Shown: positions 5,862-12,427 of the stretch, one piece after another
Numbering within the stretch: position 1 is the first letter of the stretch
Layout: every line of letters begins with the position of its first letter
Assembly (NCBI GenBank): GCA_018066065.1
Contig: JAGHSC010000021.1
Location: 1-13,696 of the forward strand
Source of the DNA: Candidatus Cryptobacteroides faecihippi
Lineage (GTDB): Bacteria; Bacteroidota; Bacteroidia; Bacteroidales; UBA932
Reading direction: 5' to 3'
DNA length: 13,696 nt
Made by a program: the position numbers and the translations under genes
The notes under the pieces: model-generated
Seen by the model: only the letters and a program-made list of their open reading frames with translations
The model's database searches: none
Told to the model about the DNA's origin: nothing

Positions 5862-6893
5862 TTACTTTCCAAGTGGGAAATAGCATTCCGTACCGAGCTG
5901 GTAGACAGCGATCCTGTCCTGAAGGATAGGATTGATGCCGTCCGAAAGCCTGACCTTGCAGATCGACGGCACCCTGTAGATGGCGACAGGGCTCTTGGAC
6001 ACTGTCGGCTTGCCGGATGGATCGGCGAACTTCTGAGGCTCGAGCTCGAGCACGTATGGACTTCCGGAGACATTGTCCGCGGCCACGATGCCATCGGTGT
6101 CGGAGATCCTGAAGGCGATGTACTTCTGAGTCTTGCTGTCCTTGGCAGGAACAACGTCGCACTTGAGGGTCTGCGTCTGGAAGTCGCTGTAGCCGATGAA
6201 CATCGACATGTACTCCTTCTCGAGGGCGGCGATCTCAGCGAGGGCCGAGCCCATCGCCTCGCCGCTGTAGGTAGCGTCGGTGTCGCCGGTCACGATCTGG
6301 ATCCTCTTCTTGCGGAGGTCGAAGATAGTGTTGGCTGCCTCCTGCGCACGCTGCTCGAGGCTCTTCTGGACGATCATGTTCTGCTGAACGCCGACCCTGT
6401 TGAACGAGGCATCATCCTTGACGCCGCGGTAGAGGGTGGTCGCCTCGGATGTCAGGTTCGAGCTGACTCCCTTGTCGGAGAAATCGGCATTGGCCTGAGA
6501 GGCGAATCTCCACTCGGAACCACTTCCGAAGTTGCCGTCAGCGACAGCGATGAGTCCCTGGGAACAGAGGGAAAGGAACGACGACGAGCCCTTGTCGAGA
6601 TTGAGATAGTACCTTGAGCTCTGGTCAGCCTCGATCACAGGCGTCATCTTCACGCTGGTGAGATGGCAGGTTGTCTCATCCTCCTGCCTTGCATCCACGC
6701 CAAGATACTTCTGGGCATACCTGGCATAAGGTCCCGCATAGAAATATTCCTTGACAGCCTCGACCTCAAAGACGATCGTGGTCTGAGGAAGGGCATAGGA
6801 AACCGTACCGGCCACATCCTGGGCGGACATCCTTCCTGGGGTTGCGATCGCTCCGGCGATGCAGAGTGACGCGATGATTCCATTGATCTTCAT
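5862..6893 (-). CDS. DUF4831-like exported protein of unknown function
   Basis: This 343-residue protein has a Sec signal peptide ending near GRMSA (residue 24). The segment after it, including YALPQTTIVFEVEAVKEYF, YAGPYARYAQKYLG and ARQEDETT, is what I recognise as the start of DUF4831, a family largely confined to Bacteroidetes. No catalytic motif is apparent. The mature chain looks soluble and has no other membrane segment, so a periplasmic or outer-membrane-associated location is inferred. It lies between an acyltransferase (27 bp upstream) and pepD (27 bp downstream), a spacing that implies co-transcription. Its context suggests an envelope role, but the function is unknown. Confidence 0.8.
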   Translation of the reverse strand: MKINGIIASLCIAGAIATPGRMSAQDVAGTVSYALPQTTIVFEVEAVKEYFYAGPYARYAQKYLGVDARQEDETTCHLTSVKMTPVIEADQSSRYYLNLDKGSSSFLSLCSQGLIAVADGNFGSGSEWRFASQANADFSDKGVSSNLTSEATTLYRGVKDDASFNRVGVQQNMIVQKSLEQRAQEAANTIFDLRKKRIQIVTGDTDATYSGEAMGSALAEIAALEKEYMSMFIGYSDFQTQTLKCDVVPAKDSKTQKYIAFRISDTDGIVAADNVSGSPYVLELEPQKFADPSGKPTVSKSPVAIYRVPSICKVRLSDGINPILQDRIAVYQLGTECYFPLGK

Positions 6894-6920
6894 ATTCTCT
6901 GATTTTGTTTTCCCTTTAAG

Positions 6921-7832
6921 CTATTTCTTCCATCTGTTGTGTGTCCACAGGTAGTTCCACGGAGTCTTCTCGATGTCTTCCTGGAGAAGCTCGTAGAAGC
7001 GCTGCATCAGGTCATGGGGCTTGATCGCGGAGGCGTCCCTGCAGATTTCGGTGAATGTCCACTCGTACCGCCCGCGCTCGACTGGAACCATGTTCATGTA
7101 GAGCACGCTGAAACCGAACTTATGGGCGATGGACGCCGCACCGAGCATGGTCTTGGTGTCCTGGTGCATGAAACTGACAGTCTCGTCGACCGTGGAGTTC
7201 TTGTACGGGCACTGGTCCGTCGGGAAGAGATAGACCTTCTTCCTGTCGCGGTTGCTGATCGCATGACGGAGGACCTCGGTGGAGCTGACATAGCCGTCAA
7301 ACCCTCCGCGGAGCACAGGGGCGCATCTGTTGAGTCCCATGATCTCATCCCAGACCTTGCTGGTGAGATGCTTGTAGACAACGACGAGATTGTTCCTGTC
7401 GAGCCTGTCGGTGTAGCCCCTGAGGTAGTCATAGTTCTCGTAGCCTCCCAGAAGCTCCCAGTTGCCGCAGTGGGAATTCATGATGATCACACCCGGAGAA
7501 GACTCATAGGCAGCCTCCAGGACTTCAGAATTAGTGATCTCCACAAGGTGCTTCTTCCTGAGCCTTTCCCTGTTGCGGCAGCCTCCGAACCATACAGCTT
7601 CGGCGATGATCTCGCCGAAATGCTTGTAGAACCTGTTGGATATCTTCTTGAGTTCCTTGTACTTCTTGTCAGGGAAAGACCTGGCAAGGTTGAGCATGAC
7701 GAGCTCGCGGCGGTAGTGCATGACATCCCTGATCAGCCAGGCGAAGAATCCCGACCACGCATAGTGGAAGCTGAGCGGAAGGGCGGCAAGCGCCCTCATC
7801 AAGCCTCCTATGATGTATGTACCAGCCTTCAT
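6921..7832 (-). CDS. LpxL/HtrB-type lysophospholipid (lipid A) acyltransferase
   Basis: This 303-residue protein matches the length of the lipid A late acyltransferases. A hydrophobic N-terminal segment (5-35) would anchor it to the inner membrane. The catalytic HX4D/E motif appears as NSHCGNWELLGG with His121 and Glu126. Other family hallmarks are NLARSFPDK (48-56), the stretch from RFYKHFGE (67-74) to EAVWF, and a downstream FPTDQCPYKN block. Family members transfer an acyl chain to Kdo-lipid A or a related acceptor. Here the acceptor could equally be another envelope lipid such as an ornithine or amino lipid. It is the first gene of the unit that continues with DUF4831 and pepD, and a -7 box lies about 28 bp upstream. 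No SD is seen. Confidence 0.85.
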   Translation of the reverse strand: MKAGTYIIGGLMRALAALPLSFHYAWSGFFAWLIRDVMHYRRELVMLNLARSFPDKKYKELKKISNRFYKHFGEIIAEAVWFGGCRNRERLRKKHLVEITNSEVLEAAYESSPGVIIMNSHCGNWELLGGYENYDYLRGYTDRLDRNNLVVVYKHLTSKVWDEIMGLNRCAPVLRGGFDGYVSSTEVLRHAISNRDRKKVYLFPTDQCPYKNSTVDETVSFMHQDTKTMLGAASIAHKFGFSVLYMNMVPVERGRYEWTFTEICRDASAIKPHDLMQRFYELLQEDIEKTPWNYLWTHNRWKK

Positions 7833-7859
7833 GTAGTTCCAGATGATTGACCTGAATCA

Positions 7860-7893
7860 CAAATATAGTAAAAAGTTCGTGACATAGGAGCAA
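7860..7893 (-). promoter_or_regulatory. Promoter for the acyltransferase-DUF4831-pepD unit
   Basis: On the minus strand, TATATTTG (7867-7860) is a perfect Bacteroidetes -7 element placed 27 bp before the ATG at 7832. The best -33 candidate, TTG at 7893-7891, is 23 nt upstream, slightly longer than usual. This gives a short leader of about 25 nt. Confidence 0.65.
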
Positions 7894-7904
7894 CAGGAGC
7901 AAGA

Positions 7905-7936
7905 TTTGGATAGTCCGCCAGTTATTCGTATATTAG
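7905..7936 (+). promoter_or_regulatory. Promoter for the POT-tldD operon
   Basis: TTTG (7905-7908) is separated by 20 nt from TATATTAG (7929-7936), one mismatch from TAnnTTTG. It lies in the 143-bp divergent gap and would start RNA about 35 nt before the ATG at 7976. No other promoter candidate this good is seen within the following operon. Nothing else is evident in the divergent gap. Confidence 0.55.
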
Positions 7937-7975
7937 AGGTTTGAATGCGTCAAATCAAACAAACAACCAATAATT

Positions 7976-9544
7976 ATGTTCAAGAACCATCCTAAAGGCC
8001 TGCTTGCAGCAGCCCTGAGCAACATGGGAGAGCGTTTCGGCTACTACATCATGAATGCCGTCCTCGTCCTTTTCCTCTGCTCGAAGTTCGGAATCCCGGA
8101 TGAGACCAGTGCTCTCATCTACTCATTCTTCTATTGCGGAATCTACGTCCTGAGCCTCGTGGGCGGTATCATCGCCGACCGCACTCAGAACTACAAGGGA
8201 ACAATCCAGACCGGTCTCATCATCATGGCTCTGGGCTATGTATGCCTGTCCGTCCCGATCACTGCAACTTCCTCAAACGGATCATGGCTCCTTCCTTTCA
8301 CCTGTCTCGCCCTCTTCCTGATCGCCTTCGGAAACGGTCTTTTCAAGGGCAATCTCCAGGCAATGGTCGGCCAGATCTATGACAACTTCGAGGCAGAGGC
8401 TGCCGCAAAGGGTCCAGAGGCACTGGCAAAGGCCAAGGGACAGCGCGACTCCGGATTCCAGATCTTCTACGTCTTCATCAACGTGGGCGGTCTCATCGCT
8501 CCGTTCGTCGCTCCCCTGCTCCGCAGCTGGTGGCTCAAGAGCCATGACCTCATCTACAACGCAGGTCTTCCTTCACTCTGCCACCAGTTCCTCGACAATG
8601 GAGGCAACCTCCCTGCAGAGCAGATGGCCAACCTCACCAACCTTGCACAGCAGGTAAGCGGAGGCGCAGCCACAGTTGTCGATGCAGCATTCTGCCAGAA
8701 CTATCTCCAGATCTTCAACGAAGGCGTCCACTACTCATTCATCGCCTCCGTTGCAGCCATGCTCATTTCCCTCACCATCTTCCTTCTCACAAAGAAGGGA
8801 CTTCCTGAGCCTGCAAAGAAGGCCGCCAAGGAGGTCGTCGGCTACACCGAGGAAGAGAAGGTAGCAATGGCAAAGGAGATCAAGCAGCGCATGGCAGCCC
8901 TCTTCGCAGTGCTCGCCATCTGCATCTTCTTCTGGCTTTCATTCCACCAGAACTGACAGTCCCTGTCCCTCTTCGCACGTGACTTCGTCAAGACCGACGC
9001 CATCGCACCTGAGATCTGGCAGGCCGTGAATCCGTTCTTCGTGATCGTCCTCACCCCGATCATCATGGCCATCTTCGCAGCATTCAGCCGCAAGGGCAAG
9101 GAAGTCTCAACCCCAAGGAAGATCGCCATCGGTATGGGAATCACCGGCATCGCCTACCTCTTCCTCACCATCTTCTCAGCCTCCATGGGCTGGGCATCAG
9201 GTGTGGAATTCCGCGCAATGCCTGTAGCCGAGGCCGAAGGACTCAAGGCAGGATGGTGGGTACTCATCCTCACCTACTTCTTCCTCACGGTCGCAGAGCT
9301 CTTCATTTCCCCTCTCGGACTTTCATTCGTCTCAAAGGTGGCACCTAAGCACATGCAGGGTCTCTGCCAGGGTCTCTGGCTCGGAGCAACCGCTATCGGA
9401 AACCTCTTCATCTTCGTTGGACCACTCATGTACAATGCATGGCCGATCTGGAAGTGCTGGATGGTTTTCCTCTGCATCTGCCTCGTCGCAATGAGCGTCA
9501 TGCTCGGCATGGTAAAGTGGCTCGAGAAGATCACCAAGGCCTAG
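7976..9544 (+). pseudogene. POT/PTR2-family peptide transporter interrupted by in-frame TGA
   Basis: The frame encodes a 522-residue proton-coupled oligopeptide transporter, interrupted only by TGA at codon 327 (8954-8956). Residues 1-326 contain the N-terminal motif NMGERFGYY (16-24), GGIIAD (63-68), FGNGLFKGNLQ and the PTR2 signature FYVFINVGG (164-172). After the TGA the same frame continues with QSLSLFARDF, then STPRKIAIGMGITG and SPLGLSFVSKVAP, to TAG at 9542-9544. There is no frameshift or second stop. The neighbouring paralogue has Gly at the equivalent place (FQQNG against FHQN-stop). Compared with it, a loop at about 186-250 is some 50 residues longer. A product ending at 326 would lose the last third of its membrane helices. 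It may be a recent nonsense mutation, a base error, or a read-through gene. Confidence 0.85.
8954..8956 (+). other. In-frame TGA at a conserved glycine position
   Basis: The codon sits in TTC CAC CAG AAC TGA CAG TCC CTG, where the family normally has Gly after Gln-Asn. A single G-to-T change from GGA, a frequent Gly codon here, would make it. The next base is C, and UGAC is a weak stop context in bacteria. TGA is used as an ordinary stop at 1760-1762 and 11802-11804, so genome-wide recoding is unlikely. No convincing SECIS-like hairpin follows, only a short GACAG/CTGTC stem starting within the TGA. Confidence 0.9.
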
Positions 9545-9565
9545 CACCCACATATTCTTTCGACT

Positions 9566-11083
9566 ATGTTCAAAGGACAACCGAAAGGTCTTTATGCCCT
9601 CGCGCTCGCCAATACTGGTGAGCGCTTCGGCTACTACACCATGCTGGCCGTGTTCTCGCTCTTTCTCGGAGCGAACTTCGGGCTGACCGAGGGTCAGGCC
9701 GGCGTCATCTACAGCGTGTTCCTCGCGCTGGTCTACTTCCTCCCGCTGGTAGGCGGAATCCTGGCAGACAGGTTCGGCTACGGGAAGATGGTCACCATCG
9801 GAATCATCGTGATGTTCCTCGGCTACCTCGTCATGTCGATCCCTATGGGAGGTGACAGGATAGCACTCGCCGTCATGGGACTTGCCCTGCTGCTCATCAG
9901 CATGGGAACGGGACTGTTCAAGGGCAACCTCCAGGTGATGGTCGGAAACCTCTACGACGATCCCGAATATGAGTCCAGGCGGGACTCAGGCTTCTCTCTC
10001 TTCTACATGGCCATCAACGTCGGCGCCATGTTCGCCCCTACCGCTGCGATCAAGATCAAGGCTTGGGCAGAGTCCATCGGATTCAGTTCGAACGATGCCT
10101 ACCACTTCTCATTCGCCGTTGCTTGCGCTGCACTTGTCCTGTCGATCGGCATCTACTATGCCTTCCGAAGCACATTCAAGCACGTGGAAGGCGGGCAGAA
10201 GAAGGCAGACGCAGCCAGCTCGGCAGCCGTCAAGGAGCTCTCTCCAGAAGAGACCAAGAGCAGGATCGTGGCTCTCTGCCTCGTCTTCGCCGTCGTCATC
10301 TTCTTCTGGATGGCCTTCCAGCAGAACGGTCTCACACTGACATTCTTCGCCGACCAGTTCACAGCCAAGAGCAGCACCGGCATCCAGGCAATGAGCTTCG
10401 ATGTCGTCAACCTCATCATGCTGATCGTGATTGTCTACGGAGGATTCATGATCCATGACAGCAAGACAGCCAAAGGCAAGGGAACAGCCATCGCAGCAAT
10501 CGTTGCAGCCATCGCTGTCCTCATCTGGAAATACACCAGGCTCGACGGCCCTGTCGAGATCAGCGCACCGATCTTCCAGCACTTCAACGCATGCTTCGTG
10601 ATTGCGCTCACCCCTGTCAGCATCGCCCTTTTCGGCTCGATGGCAAAGAAGGGAAAGGAGCCATCAGCACCGAGGAAGATCGCCCTGGGAATGCTCGTGG
10701 CTGCAATCGCCTACCTGGTGATGGTCATCGGCTCACTCGGTCTCAACACCCCAGACGCACAGAAGCTTGCAGGTGAAGCCGGAACATTCGCTTCTCCGAA
10801 CTGGCTGATCTCCACCTACCTCATCCTCACATTCGGAGAGCTTCTCCTCAGTCCGATGGGAATCTCGTTCGTGTCCAAGGTAGCCCCTCCGAAGTACAAG
10901 GGAATGATGATGGGAGGATGGTTTGTGGCAACAGCTGCAGGAAACCTTCTTGTCCAGATCGGCGGCTACCTCTGGGGACCACTTCCTGTCTGGGTGGTCT
11001 GGGCAGTGTTCATGGTCCTCTGCCTGCTTTCGGCAGGATTCATGTTCGCAATGATGAAACGTATCGAATCAGCGACGGACTAG
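9566..11083 (+). CDS. POT/PTR2-family proton-dependent oligopeptide transporter
   Basis: This intact 505-residue transporter imports di- and tripeptides with protons across the inner membrane. It shows NTGERFGYYTM (16-26), LVGGILADRFGYGK (61-74), GTGLFKGNLQ, the PTR2 signature LFYMAINVGAM (145-155), the central FFWMAFQQNGLTLTFFADQF (246-265) and SPMGISFVSKVAP near the end, with 12-14 hydrophobic helices. The first Glu of the canonical ExxER proton-coupling motif is Asn, as in the neighbouring copy. It starts 21 bp after the interrupted paralogue with no signal between, and its stop is 1 bp before the next start. It may supply the transport function if the first copy is broken. No SD is seen. 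Confidence 0.93.
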   Translation: MFKGQPKGLYALALANTGERFGYYTMLAVFSLFLGANFGLTEGQAGVIYSVFLALVYFLPLVGGILADRFGYGKMVTIGIIVMFLGYLVMSIPMGGDRIALAVMGLALLLISMGTGLFKGNLQVMVGNLYDDPEYESRRDSGFSLFYMAINVGAMFAPTAAIKIKAWAESIGFSSNDAYHFSFAVACAALVLSIGIYYAFRSTFKHVEGGQKKADAASSAAVKELSPEETKSRIVALCLVFAVVIFFWMAFQQNGLTLTFFADQFTAKSSTGIQAMSFDVVNLIMLIVIVYGGFMIHDSKTAKGKGTAIAAIVAAIAVLIWKYTRLDGPVEISAPIFQHFNACFVIALTPVSIALFGSMAKKGKEPSAPRKIALGMLVAAIAYLVMVIGSLGLNTPDAQKLAGEAGTFASPNWLISTYLILTFGELLLSPMGISFVSKVAPPKYKGMMMGGWFVATAAGNLLVQIGGYLWGPLPVWVVWAVFMVLCLLSAGFMFAMMKRIESATD

Positions 11084-11084
11084 C

Positions 11085-11804
11085 ATGGACAAGGCAACAC
11101 GCAGCCGGCTTGCAGCCTGGGCAGAGACCTACAACGACAGGCAGTACTTCCAGGAAGACCCGATAGCCTTCCCCACACGGTTCCAGGAACTCTGTACCCA
11201 GGGAAGGTGCACTGAGAAGGACATCGAGGTCAGCGCAGTCTTCGCCGCCCACTTCGCATGGGGGCGCAGGGCGATGATCGTGCGAGACTGCACAAGGCTC
11301 TTCGACCACATGGACTGGCACCCGTACGACTATGTCATGCGCGGGGGCTGGAAAGACGACCCGACAAGCATCCACAGGACAGTCAAGTGGAGCGACGTTG
11401 CCGCAATCTGCAGCCGCCTGAAGGCTGTCTACGAGGAATATCCAACACTGGAGCATCTGAGCCAGGGCGGGATGAGGGAGCTCATCTACGGCCAGAAGCC
11501 GGACGCCAAGGCTCCGAACAAGAAGATCAACATGATGCGCAGATGGATGGTCAGGGATGACGGGAAGGTCGATCTCGGGGTCTGGAAAGACACCGACCCG
11601 GCCAGCCTGCTGATCCCGCTGGACGTCCACGTGCATGATGTCGCGACTGCCCTGGGGCTGACTTCCAGGAGGCAGAAGGACATCGTCACCGTGGAAGAGA
11701 TAACATCCGCCTTCGAGGAAATATTCCCCGGAGATCCTTGCAAGGGCGATTTCGCCCTGTTCGGCTACGGAGTGACGCACCCGAAGGAGAAGAAGGAAGA
11801 CTGA
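11085..11804 (+). CDS. TIGR02757/DUF2400 family protein
   Basis: This 239-residue protein has the hallmarks of TIGR02757: an N-terminal YNDRQYFQEDPIAFPTRF (16-33), AAHFAWGRRAMI (54-65), the core KINMMRRWMVRDDGKVDLGV (147-166) with LLIPLDVHVHDVATALGL (175-192), and the C-terminal DFALFGYGV (222-230). The family resembles helix-hairpin-helix DNA glycosylases in the PLDVHV and D-[FY]ALF regions, which hints at a nucleic-acid role, but its function is not established. The start ATG is 1 bp after the previous stop and the TGA overlaps the next ATG (TGATG), so translational coupling is likely. The long purine-rich end (KEKKED) contains AAGGAG-like sequence that might help start the next gene. Confidence 0.85.
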   Translation: MDKATRSRLAAWAETYNDRQYFQEDPIAFPTRFQELCTQGRCTEKDIEVSAVFAAHFAWGRRAMIVRDCTRLFDHMDWHPYDYVMRGGWKDDPTSIHRTVKWSDVAAICSRLKAVYEEYPTLEHLSQGGMRELIYGQKPDAKAPNKKINMMRRWMVRDDGKVDLGVWKDTDPASLLIPLDVHVHDVATALGLTSRRQKDIVTVEEITSAFEEIFPGDPCKGDFALFGYGVTHPKEKKED

Positions 11805-12427
11805 TGCCGAGGATGTACATCATATCCGGATGCAACGGTTCAGGCAAGACTACAGCTTCGTACGCCTTGCTGCCGCAGATGTTCAACTGCCGCCAGTTCG
11901 TCAACTCTGACGAATTCGCGAAGAGCCTCTCGCCGTTCCAGCCGGAAAGCGCCTACATCTCCGCCAGCCGCTACATGCTGATGAAGATCCACTATCTCCT
12001 CGAGAGAAAGGAGGATTTCTGCATCGAGACGACACTGGCGACCAGGTCCCTGATGAAGATCATAGACCGCGCACATGCCGAAGGCTACATCGTAACTGTC
12101 TTCTACATGTGGATCGCATCTCCCGACATGGCAGTCGAGCGAGTGAAGGCAAGGGTCACGGCAGGGGGCCACAACATCGAGGAAGGAACCATCCGGAGAC
12201 GCTACTGGGTGGGACTGCACTACCTGCTCAGGGAGTACATACCTGTCTGCGACAGATGGATGCTTGCAGACAACACCAACATCCCTTTCAAGGTGGTCGC
12301 TGAAGGGCCAAAGGAGGACGGCGTCACCGTCCGCGACCCTGAGACCTTCAGCAAGATCCAGGCGATGCACACTGAATATGAGAAGCGCGTCGCCGCAAGC
12401 GAAAGAAAGAACAAGAACAATGTTTAA
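11804..12427 (+). CDS. Zeta-toxin-like P-loop kinase
   Basis: This 207-residue P-loop protein has Walker A GCNGSGKTT (9-17), VNSDEFA (33-39) with Asp36, the FCIETTLATRS strand (72-82) with Glu75, and the RVTAGGHNI segment followed by IRRRYW (130-135). This order is that of zeta toxin/AAA_33 family kinases. Characterised zeta toxins phosphorylate UDP-GlcNAc; other family members phosphorylate different small substrates. No epsilon-like antitoxin ORF adjoins it. The start at 11804, overlapping the upstream TGA, is preferred over an in-frame ATG at 11738, whose extra 22 residues lie inside the previous gene and precede the P-loop strand (MYIISG). The 3' end overlaps tldD by 8 bp. Confidence 0.8.
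   Translation: MPRMYIISGCNGSGKTTASYALLPQMFNCRQFVNSDEFAKSLSPFQPESAYISASRYMLMKIHYLLERKEDFCIETTLATRSLMKIIDRAHAEGYIVTVFYMWIASPDMAVERVKARVTAGGHNIEEGTIRRRYWVGLHYLLREYIPVCDRWMLADNTNIPFKVVAEGPKEDGVTVRDPETFSKIQAMHTEYEKRVAASERKNKNNV

Noticed and set aside
5193..6617. Two long + strand frames opposite pepD and the DUF4831-like gene
   Set aside because: Both are antisense shadows of convincing genes and have no recognisable motif or promoter.
6939..7850. A 303-codon open frame on the + strand opposite the acyltransferase gene
   Set aside because: It is antisense to a gene with clear family motifs, its translation shows no recognisable domain, and such long antisense frames are expected with GC-biased third codon positions. 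The equal length is coincidence.
8954..8956. Selenocysteine at the in-frame TGA
   Set aside because: The position is a Gly in the paralogue, POT transporters are not known selenoproteins, and no convincing SECIS hairpin is seen downstream.
9026..9544. Separate gene starting at the ATG at 9026, after the TGA
   Set aside because: It is the same frame and continues the transporter; there is no promoter or SD, and the start falls inside a membrane helix.
11040..11780. A 246-codon minus-strand frame opposite the TIGR02757 gene
   Set aside because: It is antisense to a conserved family member, rich in His/Asp/Val as expected for a shadow, and without a plausible start signal.
11738..11803. Upstream in-frame start for the zeta-like kinase
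   Set aside because: The added residues overlap the TIGR02757 gene and precede the P-loop strand unnaturally; the TGATG overlap start at 11804 fits the operon style.
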